A stretch of DNA of 6,625 nucleotides. Origin: Desulfotomaculum sp. (lineage in GTDB: Bacteria; Bacillota; Desulfotomaculia; Desulfotomaculales; Nap2-2B). The position numbers and the translations under genes were made by a program. The stretch lies in the NCBI GenBank assembly GCA_003457075.1, contig DMIY01000056.1:1-6625 (forward strand), given 5' to 3'. The notes below the pieces were generated by a model, which saw nothing but the letters and a program-made list of their open reading frames with translations, searched no databases and was not told the origin of the DNA. Below, piece by piece: positions 1 through 6,071 of the stretch. Within the stretch, counting starts at the first letter, position 1. Each line of letters opens with the position of its first letter.

Positions 1-307
1 TCCGCACGCCTGCAATATAATCAATATGCTGCCGGGCCGTTTCCTTCAAATCGAGAAAAGGAGATAATTATCATTGTTCAAGATTAATAGTTTCCCTTCT
101 ATTTCGTCCTAATTTTTTCATCTCGTAAATAATCCTCAAGTATCTGAACCAACGCCTTGGGTACACCATCGGAAAAACTCAGTGATGTAGTAATTGCAGA
201 TTGTTTATTAATCCCTTGCGACTCCCCGGTTATTTATTTTTTAATATGTAAAGTACAATCAATTCTCCGTTCATCTATGCAATACGAACGGAAGAAAACC
301 CAAACTC
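1..307. other. A/T-rich stretch downstream of pckA with no supportable gene
   Basis: This stretch lies beyond the pckA stop and is clearly richer in A/T than the genes to its right. It holds a hairpin next to pckA (263-296) and two short open minus-strand stretches. The first, 233-99, is 44 codons ending in TAG and includes SDGVPKALVQILEDYL, which looks like the helical C-terminus of a protein, but it has no ATG, GTG or TTG near its beginning. The second, 67-1, follows two in-frame stops and reads LDLKETARQHIDYIAGVR before leaving the window. It could be the beginning of a minus-strand gene (a TTG at 49-47 is the only start) or a remnant. I recognise neither. On the plus strand, frame 1 is open from position 1 to a TAA near 85, so the tail of a rightward gene is also possible. 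No repeat, tRNA or insertion-sequence end was seen. Confidence 0.5.
263..296 (-). terminator. Candidate weak terminator hairpin after pckA
   Basis: Twelve bases past the pckA stop codon the minus strand can fold into a stem. Bases 286-292 (GAACGGA on the plus strand) pair with 266-272 (TCCGTTC), and a further three pairs (263-265 with 294-296) form across a one-base bulge, leaving a 13-base loop. The position suits the end of the operon. The following minus-strand bases (TTGATTGTACTTT) are only moderately T-rich, so this is not a textbook rho-independent terminator. It may instead protect the 3' end or be chance. Confidence 0.35.
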
Positions 308-1909
308 TTAAGTGGTACCGGGGCCCGTACAGGCAATCTCCCGGGATATTCCATTAAACTTGGCAAAGTTCTCCTTAAAACGCCCGGCAAGATCTTCAGC
401 CGCTTGAACGTAGGCCGCTGGGTCCTGCCATGTCTTTTGAGGATTCAGTACCTTTTCCGGAATACCCGGACAATACTCCGGCATTAATATTTTAAAAATT
501 GCATGGGGTTTAAACTCTACATCGTTTAAGTCACCGTTTAAAACTGCATTAACTATTGCCCGGGTAAGGGCCAAATTCATACGCTGACCCACACCATAGG
601 GACCTCCCGACCAACCCGTATTCACCAGGTAAACCTGGGACTTATGCCTGGCAATACGTTCACCCAGCATTTCTGCATAAACCAGGGGATGACGGGGCAA
701 AAAGGGCGCCCCAAAGCAGGCTGAAAAGGTAGGCCAGGGTTCATTAACACCCCGCTCAGTGCCGGCCAGCTTGCTGGTATAGCCAGAGAGGAAGTAGTAC
801 ATGGCCTGTCCGGGAGTAAGTTTGGCCAGCGGCGGCAAAACACCGAAGGCGTCGGCTGTTAAAAAAATTATTGCCCGGGGATGCCCTCCAATACCGGGGA
901 ACACTGAGGCCGGAATAAAGTTCACCGGGTAAGCGGCCCTGGTATTTTCCGTCAGGGTGTCGCTATCAAAATCCACAACCCTCGTTTCAGGATCAACAAC
1001 GACATTTTCCAAAACCGCACCGAACCGGATGGCGTTCCAGATCTGCGGCTCGTTTTTCTCAGTAAGATGAATGCACTTGGCATAACATCCGGCTTCAAAA
1101 TTAAAAACACCATCTGCACACCAGCCGTGTTCGTCATCTCCTATGAGCAGGCGTGTGGTATCGGACGATAGTGTTGTCTTGCCAGTACCTGAAAGACCAA
1201 AGAACAAAGCATTGTTCCCGTACTGATCTGTATTAGCGGAACAGTGCATGGGAAGAATATCCATCCCGGGCAGCAAGTAATTGAAGACGCTAAAAACCGA
1301 TTTCTTAATTTCACCGGCATAATGGGTGCCACCAATAATAATCAGGCGCTGTTCAAAATTAACAATGACAAAAGCTTCGGAACGCGTGCCGTCAGTTTCC
1401 GGCACGGCCTGGAAACCAGGAGCAGCAATTACAGTAAACTCTGGCTTGTGCGCTGATAATTCTTCTTTTGTTGGCCGGATAAAAAGTTGATGAACAAAAA
1501 TATTTTGCCAGGCAAGCTCATTAATTACCCGTAAGGCCATCCGGTACCCGGAGTGAGCGCCAACAAAACCATCAAAAACAAAAAGCTCTTTCCCCTTCAG
1601 GTAATCCATCAGCCGATTGTACAACTGGTTAAATTTTTCGCTGGGAAAAGGCCTGTTAACCGGTCCCCAGTCAATTTTATCGTGAACTACAGGTCCATCG
1701 ACAATAAACTTGTCGTCCGGCGACCGGCCTGTGTATTTACCTGTCTGCACACAAAGCGCCCCATTGTTGGTCAGCATCCCTTCCCTGCGTGCAAGCGCTA
1801 TTTCCACCAGGCGAGAAACATTCAGGTTGCGGTAAACCCTCTCACCAGAAGTTATGTCCAAACTCTTCACGCCGCAAGCCGTGACAACCACCCCACCCAT
1901 ATTCTTCAT
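308..1909 (-). CDS. pckA: Phosphoenolpyruvate carboxykinase (ATP)
   Basis: The 533-residue cytosolic enzyme reversibly converts oxaloacetate and ATP to phosphoenolpyruvate, ADP and CO2. It feeds gluconeogenesis or, in some anaerobes, runs in the carboxylating direction. Length is normal for the ATP-dependent family. Visible landmarks are the substrate-binding RSPDDKF (62-68), YAGEIKKS (197-204) with the metal-site lysine, H221 in PMHCSAN, the kinase-1 P-loop GLSGTGKTT (238-246), the kinase-2 motif LIGDDEHGW (255-263) and the nucleotide-contacting arginine in ENTRAAYPV (R324). Nothing essential appears missing. The ATG start lies 9 nt after the rimI stop, with M4 as an alternative. The Shine-Dalgarno sequence is poor (GAAG about 12 nt upstream), so translation may depend on coupling to rimI. 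It is the last gene of the cluster. Its metabolic role is unrelated to the upstream thiamine and t6A genes, so the linkage may be only positional. Confidence 0.97.
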   Translation of the reverse strand: MKNMGGVVVTACGVKSLDITSGERVYRNLNVSRLVEIALARREGMLTNNGALCVQTGKYTGRSPDDKFIVDGPVVHDKIDWGPVNRPFPSEKFNQLYNRLMDYLKGKELFVFDGFVGAHSGYRMALRVINELAWQNIFVHQLFIRPTKEELSAHKPEFTVIAAPGFQAVPETDGTRSEAFVIVNFEQRLIIIGGTHYAGEIKKSVFSVFNYLLPGMDILPMHCSANTDQYGNNALFFGLSGTGKTTLSSDTTRLLIGDDEHGWCADGVFNFEAGCYAKCIHLTEKNEPQIWNAIRFGAVLENVVVDPETRVVDFDSDTLTENTRAAYPVNFIPASVFPGIGGHPRAIIFLTADAFGVLPPLAKLTPGQAMYYFLSGYTSKLAGTERGVNEPWPTFSACFGAPFLPRHPLVYAEMLGERIARHKSQVYLVNTGWSGGPYGVGQRMNLALTRAIVNAVLNGDLNDVEFKPHAIFKILMPEYCPGIPEKVLNPQKTWQDPAAYVQAAEDLAGRFKENFAKFNGISREIACTGPGTT

Positions 1910-1918
1910 TTAAATTTT

Positions 1919-2416
1919 TTACTTCAAACAAACGTCAGGTACCAATAGTCTTTTCCACATGATCAGCGCATCTTCACCGGTATCCGTATAATAACCTCTA
2001 CGCCGGCCTTCCTGCCGGAATCCCAGGGTTGAATAAAGCTGTCTGGCCACTTCGTTAAAAGCCCTCACTTCAAGCGTCATGGAAGTTGCCCCCAGCAATA
2101 CAGCCTTCCATATCAATTCCTGCATCAATAACCTGCCAACCCCATGCCGCCTGTAATCCGGATGGACAGCTACGTTAGTAACGTGTGACTCATTCAGGAT
2201 CAGCCACATCCCCGCATAACCGATCACCTGACCTCTGTACAAAGCCACAATGTAAAAAGCAAAATCATTATCCAATTCACTGGCAAAGGAAAGCCTGGGC
2301 CAGGGAGTAGAGAAAGAAGCTTCTTCAATGCGCGCCACATCGTCTATATGTTCCGGCAGCATTGGAGCAAAAACGATTCTTGTGTTCATCCCCCGGTGCG
2401 CTGTTTTTGTAGCCAT
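1919..2416 (-). CDS. rimI: RimI-type ribosomal-protein/TsaD-associated N-acetyltransferase
   Basis: This GNAT-fold acetyltransferase of 165 residues transfers acetyl from acetyl-CoA to protein N-termini; the model member acetylates ribosomal protein S18. Family signatures are the early PWP (38-40), the motif-A acetyl-CoA loop NVAVHPDYRRHGVGRLL (81-97, pyrophosphate-binding RRHGVG), and LEVRAFN (115-121) with E116 at the expected catalytic glutamate, followed by A-x-x-LYSTLGF (124-133) with a conserved Tyr. The chosen ATG has a double GGAGG just upstream and overlaps tsaB by 31 nt. Starting at M10 would instead give an ATGA junction with the tsaB stop and a typical N-terminus (MNTRIVFAPML), but only a GGGGG-type ribosome site. 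Placement directly behind tsaE-tsaB is the usual context of rimI. The true target in this organism cannot be read from sequence; a general GNAT of other specificity is the alternative. Confidence 0.9.
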   Translation of the reverse strand: MATKTAHRGMNTRIVFAPMLPEHIDDVARIEEASFSTPWPRLSFASELDNDFAFYIVALYRGQVIGYAGMWLILNESHVTNVAVHPDYRRHGVGRLLMQELIWKAVLLGATSMTLEVRAFNEVARQLYSTLGFRQEGRRRGYYTDTGEDALIMWKRLLVPDVCLK

Positions 2417-3087
2417 TTAACCTCCGCCTCCGGCATTCGAATATAAAGAGGCCTCAGCAAGAAAGGAACAACCCCCTCCCCTGCCCGAAGCCTGCGCCAG
2501 CCCAACCCGGCCACACTCGCTCCCCTTGGCAGTGAAAGTTCTCCCGGCGCAAAAAAAGCCTGATCAGCCAGCCACTCTTGGAAAAGTTCCTGATATATGA
2601 AAACCCCATCTCCCAGCAGGGTTACCGGCAGCTTCATCTGTCTTAACTGCCTGGCCAGTTCCACAGGCTCCATGGCCGCAGGACCGGTTATACATTTTAA
2701 GCCGTCTTCATAAACAGCAGCATAAACCTCGTTTTTCCGGGCATTTATAACAGGACAAACCAGCCCGGATTTGCCAGCCAGGAGGTATGCAAGAGTTTCC
2801 AGCGTTCCTATTCCTGCAACGGGTATTTTCCATACCTGAGCCAGCGTTTTAGCTGTACTCAGCCCAATGCGCAAACCGGTAAAAGAACCAGGGCCTATGG
2901 AAGCGGCTATACCTCCCAACCGGGCCGGCGCCACACCGGCATCCTCCAGTACGGCTTTGACCATGGGTATCAGGTTTACAGAATGAGTACGCTGGTTATT
3001 TACCATTCGCTCCGCTAAAAGAGTATCTTCCCACACAACCGCAACGCTGGCTACAGAAGTAGCGGCTTCAATTCCCAGCACGTACAA
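2386..3087 (-). CDS. tsaB: tRNA t6A37 threonylcarbamoyltransferase complex subunit TsaB
   Basis: TsaB is the non-catalytic ASKHA-fold partner of TsaD. The TsaB-TsaD dimer, with TsaE, moves threonylcarbamoyl from its AMP adduct to A37 of ANN-decoding tRNAs in the cytosol. The 233-residue length is typical. Seen in sequence: the opening strand VLGIEAATS (3-11), RTHS (33-36), the hallmark GPGSFTGLRIG (65-75), the second-lobe INARKNEVYAAVY (114-126) and the C-terminal PLYIRMPEAE (213-222), which matches the family ending. The start is TTG at 3087, preceded by GAGGAG at 10 nt and GAGGA at only 3 nt. A GTG two codons further in has GAGGA at 9 nt and is a real alternative. Twenty bases overlap the end of tsaE, implying translational coupling. 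tsaD, the catalytic partner, is not in the window. Confidence 0.95.
   Translation of the reverse strand: MYVLGIEAATSVASVAVVWEDTLLAERMVNNQRTHSVNLIPMVKAVLEDAGVAPARLGGIAASIGPGSFTGLRIGLSTAKTLAQVWKIPVAGIGTLETLAYLLAGKSGLVCPVINARKNEVYAAVYEDGLKCITGPAAMEPVELARQLRQMKLPVTLLGDGVFIYQELFQEWLADQAFFAPGELSLPRGASVAGLGWRRLRAGEGVVPFLLRPLYIRMPEAEVKWLQKQRTGG
2421..2431 (-). promoter_or_regulatory. Tandem Shine-Dalgarno sequence deciding the rimI start
   Basis: The minus strand reads GGAGGCGGAGG inside the 3' end of tsaB. The two copies lie 10 nt and 4 nt before the rimI ATG at 2416. This favours that start over the downstream ATG at 2389, whose upstream bases offer only a run of G. Confidence 0.6.
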
Positions 3088-3544
3088 CTTTCCTCAACTC
3101 CTCAACCAGGCGGCGGAAACGTTCCCCGCGGGGGAAAAACTTTATCTCGCGTACATCATCCATCTCCAGCGTCACCTCAAACGTAATGTCCAGCCTGTCT
3201 TCCGGCAGCGCTGCTGCCACCCGCCCGGCCCATTCCACCAGGGTAACCCCGGAACCATAAAAATATTCCTCGTACCCCAGGCCGGCCATATCTGCTTCTC
3301 CTGTCAACCGGTAGGCATCAATATGATAAAAGGGCAAACGCCCCTGGTACTCATTAATCAAAGTAAAGGTAGGGCTGGTAACAACATCCCTGACGCCTAA
3401 CCCCCGTCCTACACCTTTAGCAAAAACAGTTTTGCCTGCCCCCAATTCTCCTGTCAGGCATAATACATCACCGGCAACCAAAAGAAACCCCAACCGTTCA
3501 CCCAGCAATAAGGTTTCGTCTCTGGAATATGTTTTTACCACCAT
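3068..3544 (-). CDS. tsaE: tRNA t6A37 threonylcarbamoyladenosine biosynthesis ATPase TsaE
   Basis: TsaE is the small P-loop ATPase that binds the TsaB-TsaD dimer and resets it between rounds of tRNA t6A37 synthesis; it acts in the cytosol. The 158-residue protein carries Walker A GELGAGKT (32-39), the switch-like SPTFTL (57-62), HIDAYRL (74-80) and the Walker-B-like LVEWAGR (102-108), in the order seen across the family. The length is usual. The ATG start lies 3 nt after the thiL stop. Its ribosome site is weak (GGGAG about 12 nt away, within thiL), so it probably relies on ribosomes finishing thiL. The last 20 nt overlap tsaB. All expected catalytic motifs are present. Confidence 0.97.
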   Translation of the reverse strand: MVVKTYSRDETLLLGERLGFLLVAGDVLCLTGELGAGKTVFAKGVGRGLGVRDVVTSPTFTLINEYQGRLPFYHIDAYRLTGEADMAGLGYEEYFYGSGVTLVEWAGRVAAALPEDRLDITFEVTLEMDDVREIKFFPRGERFRRLVEELRKVVRAGN

Positions 3545-3547
3545 AAC

Positions 3548-4603
3548 CTATCTTTTCTCCCAACTTGATCCTGTGGACCGGCAACCCGGATAAGAACCCT
3601 TGAAATGGTCATATCCTTTTGCTTCCAGTGGTACAAAGTAGCCCTGCGGCAGCTCCATCTTAACCCCCTCTGCCGCCGGAACAATCTCACCAATCAGATA
3701 GCACTTCTCCACCTTCTCCTCCAGATCCTTCTTGATCAAAACAGCACTGTCCGGTGGTGTCGTAAAAACCAGTTCGAAGTCTTCCCCTCCGTACAGCGCC
3801 CAATCTATGGGATCGCTCCCGATAGTATCAGCCGCTTCTTTCATTCTGCGGTCAACAGGAACAGCCGCTGTCCGTATACGGCATCCCGCCCCGCTGGCCC
3901 GGCAGATCTCGTGTAGTTCACTGGCCAAACCGTCACTGATGTCATCCATGGATGATATTTTTCCCGTTTTTGACAGCAGCCTGCCAACCTTTACCCGCGC
4001 CCGGGGTTCCAGTTGTGCCAATTTTAAAAAAGCAGCGGCTTCTAATGAAACATTTATATCCGGATTCTGACACAAATACAGTCCCGCTGCCGAATTGCCT
4101 AGACTGCCGGTAACAAAAATCAAGTCTCCCGGCCGGGCGCCGCTGCGATATACCGCCTGGCCGGCCTCAACCGACCCGAGCAAGGCAACGTTAATAATCA
4201 ACCGCCCGGGAGACTTAACCGTATCCCCACCGACTATATTTACCCCGTATTCCCCGGCCGCCTGCCGCAGCCCGGCATAGACCCCTTCCAACACTTCCAC
4301 TGAAAGCCGCGGGGGCACGCCTAAAGAAACCACGGCATGAACCGGACGGCCACCCATGGCCGCGATGTCGCTTACGCTGGCCACCATGGCCTTTATCCCA
4401 ATCTGGGCGGGAGAGACGTAAGACAGAGAAAAATGAACATCTTCCACCAGCATGTCAGTGGTAAGCAAAAGCCATTCTTTATTGCTCACCTTCAAAACCG
4501 CGGCATCATCACCTACTCCCTTGATGACCCCCGCATGGTTTGTATTAAGGTTACGGGTCAAAAACTCGATCAACCCGGTTTCTCCCAACACCGGCAGTTC
4601 CAA
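3548..4603 (-). CDS. thiL: Thiamine-monophosphate kinase
   Basis: ThiL phosphorylates thiamine monophosphate with ATP to give thiamine pyrophosphate, the last step of cofactor synthesis. It belongs to the PurM/HypE-like ATP-binding superfamily. Motifs seen: VGDDAAVL (30-37) and TTDMLVEDVHF (48-58) with metal-binding aspartates, SDIAAMGG (78-85), GGDTVKS (125-131), SGARPGDLIFVTGSLGNSAAGL starting at 154 (split here at VTG, 164-166), MDDISDGLASEL (219-230), LYGGEDFEL (270-278) and the C-terminal KGYDHF (329-334). A 17-residue tail follows KGYDHF, slightly beyond where many family members end. The TTG start at 4603 gives a family-like N-terminus (MELPVLGETGLIEFL). An in-frame CTG two codons earlier is better spaced from the AAGGAG ribosome site. 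An in-frame TGA 21 nt upstream of the TTG excludes longer forms. It is followed 3 nt later by tsaE. Confidence 0.97.
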   Translation of the reverse strand: MELPVLGETGLIEFLTRNLNTNHAGVIKGVGDDAAVLKVSNKEWLLLTTDMLVEDVHFSLSYVSPAQIGIKAMVASVSDIAAMGGRPVHAVVSLGVPPRLSVEVLEGVYAGLRQAAGEYGVNIVGGDTVKSPGRLIINVALLGSVEAGQAVYRSGARPGDLIFVTGSLGNSAAGLYLCQNPDINVSLEAAAFLKLAQLEPRARVKVGRLLSKTGKISSMDDISDGLASELHEICRASGAGCRIRTAAVPVDRRMKEAADTIGSDPIDWALYGGEDFELVFTTPPDSAVLIKKDLEEKVEKCYLIGEIVPAAEGVKMELPQGYFVPLEAKGYDHFKGSYPGCRSTGSSWEKR

Positions 4604-4646
4604 TGGCAGAACACAGCTCCTTCAGAGAATAAATTTGATTTTTCAT
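4551..4646 (-). CDS. Possible 31-residue leader ORF overlapping thiL start
   Basis: An ATG at 4646 is preceded by AAGGA with an 8 nt spacer, better than the signal for the thiL TTG start. It opens a frame of 31 codons, beginning MKNQIYSLKELCSAIG and ending RVDRVFDP before TAA at 4553-4551. The frame differs from that of thiL and overlaps the first 53 nt of that gene, so a ribosome translating it would pass over the thiL ribosome site and start. It lies just downstream of the candidate promoter at 4677-4710. No known peptide family is recognised, and there is no run of a regulatory amino acid as in attenuator peptides. It may serve translational coupling or be chance. Confidence 0.3.
   Translation of the reverse strand: MKNQIYSLKELCSAIGTAGVGRNRVDRVFDP
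4617..4622 (-). promoter_or_regulatory. thiL ribosome binding site (AAGGAG)
   Basis: AAGGAG on the minus strand lies 13 nt before the TTG codon that fits ThiL homology and 7 nt before an in-frame CTG at 4609-4607. The TTG spacing is long and the CTG spacing is ideal, so the site does not settle which codon initiates. Confidence 0.65.
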
Positions 4647-4676
4647 GAGGAATTTCCTTAACCCCCGTGAAGGTAT

Positions 4677-4710
4677 ATTATATCTTATCCCAAAAAGAAG
4701 CCTTTTTCAA
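4677..4710 (-). promoter_or_regulatory. Candidate sigma-A promoter for thiL-tsaE-tsaB-rimI-pckA
   Basis: In the 109 nt gap after thiC the minus strand has TTGAAA (4710-4705), a 17 nt spacer and TAAGAT (4687-4682). A perfect TATAAT overlaps it at 4682-4677 but is 22 nt from TTGAAA and has no good -35 at normal spacing. This would allow thiL and the t6A genes to be expressed independently of a thiamine-controlled upstream promoter. A/T-rich gaps give such matches by chance fairly often, so this is moderate evidence only. Confidence 0.45.
4692..4707 (-). other. Small A/T-rich hairpin after thiC
   Basis: The minus strand reads AAAAAG-GCTT-CTTTTT starting 6 nt after the thiC stop, a 6 bp stem with a 4-base loop. 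It has the A-tract and T-tract layout of a terminator but only one G-C pair, so it would be weak in either direction. It falls within the spacer of the candidate promoter. It could reduce read-through from thiC or have no function. Confidence 0.3.
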
Positions 4711-4712
4711 CA

Positions 4713-6020
4713 TTAATCTATCTCACACCCGTCTGGTTTTTTGCCCAGGTAATGACCTACCAGTTTCATTGCACAAAAATCACCGCACATGGTACAGGCC
4801 TCTATTCCCGCCGGGTTGCGTTCCTGCCGGTATCGCCGGGCTTTTTCCGGATCTATTGCCAGGGCCATTTGACTTTCCCAGTCAAGCTCTTTGCGTGCCC
4901 GCGCCATGGACAGGTCCCACTCCTTAGCGCCCGGAATGTTTTTAACAATGTCGGCGGCATGTCCGGCCAGGCGGCAGGCAATTACTCCCTCGCGTACATC
5001 TTCCACAGAGGGCAGGCCGAGGTGTTCCGAGGGAGTGACATAACAAAGAAAATCCGCCCCCGCCATAGCCGCCAGCGCTCCCCCGATAGCAGCAGTAATA
5101 TGGTCGTACCCCGGCGCCACATCGGTGACCAAAGGCCCCAGCACATAGAAGGGGGCTTCCTTACATAAAGTTTTTTGAATCCTTACATTTGGAACCACCT
5201 GATCCAGCGGCAAATGTCCCGGTCCTTCTACCATGGCCTGCACTCCTGCAGCCCGTGAACGTTCAACCAGTTCCCCCAGGATTAGCAGTTCCTGAATCTG
5301 GGCGCGGTCGCTGGCATCGGCCAGGCAACCGGGACGCAAGCCATCTCCCAGGCTTAAAGCAACATCGTAACGCAGGCAGATTTCAAGCAGGCGGTCAAAA
5401 TATTCAAACAAAGGGTTTTCCCGCTGATTATGCAACATCCAGCCAGTTAGAAAAGAACCTCCCCGGCTGACAATATCTGCAACCCGGCCCTGTTGCTTTA
5501 ATCGGCCGATGGTTTCCAGGGTTACCCCGCAGTGCACGGTAATAAAGTCTACACCATCGGCCGCCTGCTTTTCGATAACCGAAAAAATATCCTCCACAGT
5601 CATGACCACTATGCTCCCGCGCCTGTCCTTTGCTTCCACCGCAGCCTGATAAACAGGCACTGTACCTAAAGGAACAGGGCTTTGAGCAAGAATTTCCCGC
5701 CTGGTGGCATCCACATTACCTCCTGTAGAAAGATCCATTACTGTATCGGTCCCCGCAGCCAAAGCAACTTTAAGCTTCTCCAGCTCACCGGCCAGATCGG
5801 GCACGGCAGTAGATGTCCCCAGGTTGGCATTAACCTTGGTCCGCAGACTCTTACCAATACCGCAGGGTTCGAGCCCGCCATGGTTTTTATTGGCAGGGAT
5901 GACGATGGTTCCGGCAGCTACTCCGGCCCTTATTATTTCCGGATCAAGCATTTCTTTTTCTGCCACCCGCTTCATTTGCATGGTAATCTCCCCGGCCCGG
6001 GCAGCCAAAATTTGCGTCAT
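4713..6020 (-). CDS. thiC: Phosphomethylpyrimidine synthase (HMP-P synthase), radical SAM
   Basis: ThiC rearranges 5-aminoimidazole ribotide into 4-amino-5-hydroxymethyl-2-methylpyrimidine phosphate (HMP-P), using S-adenosylmethionine and a [4Fe-4S] cluster. This is the committed pyrimidine step of thiamine synthesis. Motifs seen: NANLGTS (64-70), MDLSTGG (95-101), SRGGSF (185-190), EGPGH (265-269), [14 protein letters not shown] (295-308) and TPSEHLG (329-335). H269 and H333 have the 64-residue spacing expected of the second-metal ligands. The cluster cysteines sit near the C-terminus as C409, C412 and C416 (CTMCGDFC), a CX2CX3C spacing rather than the CX2CX4C of proteobacterial enzymes. At 435 residues it belongs to the short form lacking the long N-terminal domain of E. 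coli ThiC, as known in clostridia and archaea. The ATG start follows thiE by 51 nt. Confidence 0.98.
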   Translation of the reverse strand: MTQILAARAGEITMQMKRVAEKEMLDPEIIRAGVAAGTIVIPANKNHGGLEPCGIGKSLRTKVNANLGTSTAVPDLAGELEKLKVALAAGTDTVMDLSTGGNVDATRREILAQSPVPLGTVPVYQAAVEAKDRRGSIVVMTVEDIFSVIEKQAADGVDFITVHCGVTLETIGRLKQQGRVADIVSRGGSFLTGWMLHNQRENPLFEYFDRLLEICLRYDVALSLGDGLRPGCLADASDRAQIQELLILGELVERSRAAGVQAMVEGPGHLPLDQVVPNVRIQKTLCKEAPFYVLGPLVTDVAPGYDHITAAIGGALAAMAGADFLCYVTPSEHLGLPSVEDVREGVIACRLAGHAADIVKNIPGAKEWDLSMARARKELDWESQMALAIDPEKARRYRQERNPAGIEACTMCGDFCAMKLVGHYLGKKPDGCEID

Positions 6021-6024
6021 CAGT

Positions 6025-6039
6025 AAAACCCCCCGTTTT
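6025..6039 (-). promoter_or_regulatory. Atypical G-run ribosome site of thiC within a mini-hairpin
   Basis: No AGGAGG-like sequence precedes thiC. The best match is a run of six G on the minus strand (6034-6029), 8 nt before the ATG. Flanking AAAAC and GTTTT are complementary (6035-6039 with 6025-6029), placing G residues in a five-base loop. The stem is weak and the arrangement may be incidental. Confidence 0.4.
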
Positions 6040-6071
6040 CATAAAAATTTGTGGTTCAAATGCTTTTTTAT

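Noticed and set aside
312..333. GC-rich near-palindrome (GTACC...GGGCCC...GTAC) as pckA terminator
   Set aside because: It lies inside the pckA coding end, has no loop room and is not followed by a T-tract on the minus strand.
1553..1948. 131-codon plus-strand ORF opposite the start of pckA
   Set aside because: It lies antisense to strongly conserved PckA sequence, has no recognisable domain and is explained by the codon pattern of the opposite strand.
4604..4712. A thiamine pyrophosphate riboswitch before thiL
   Set aside because: No CUGAGA/ACCUG-type core or suitable set of paired arms is visible in the 109 nt, and the available structure is a small A/T hairpin.
4752..5168. 138-codon plus-strand ORF opposite thiC
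   Set aside because: It is antisense to the conserved ThiC C-terminal half, with low-complexity composition typical of a shadow frame.
6021..6071. A thiamine pyrophosphate riboswitch before thiC
   Set aside because: The gap is only 51 nt, too short for the roughly 100 nt aptamer, and no CUGAGA thi-box core is present. If one exists it should be upstream of thiE outside the window.
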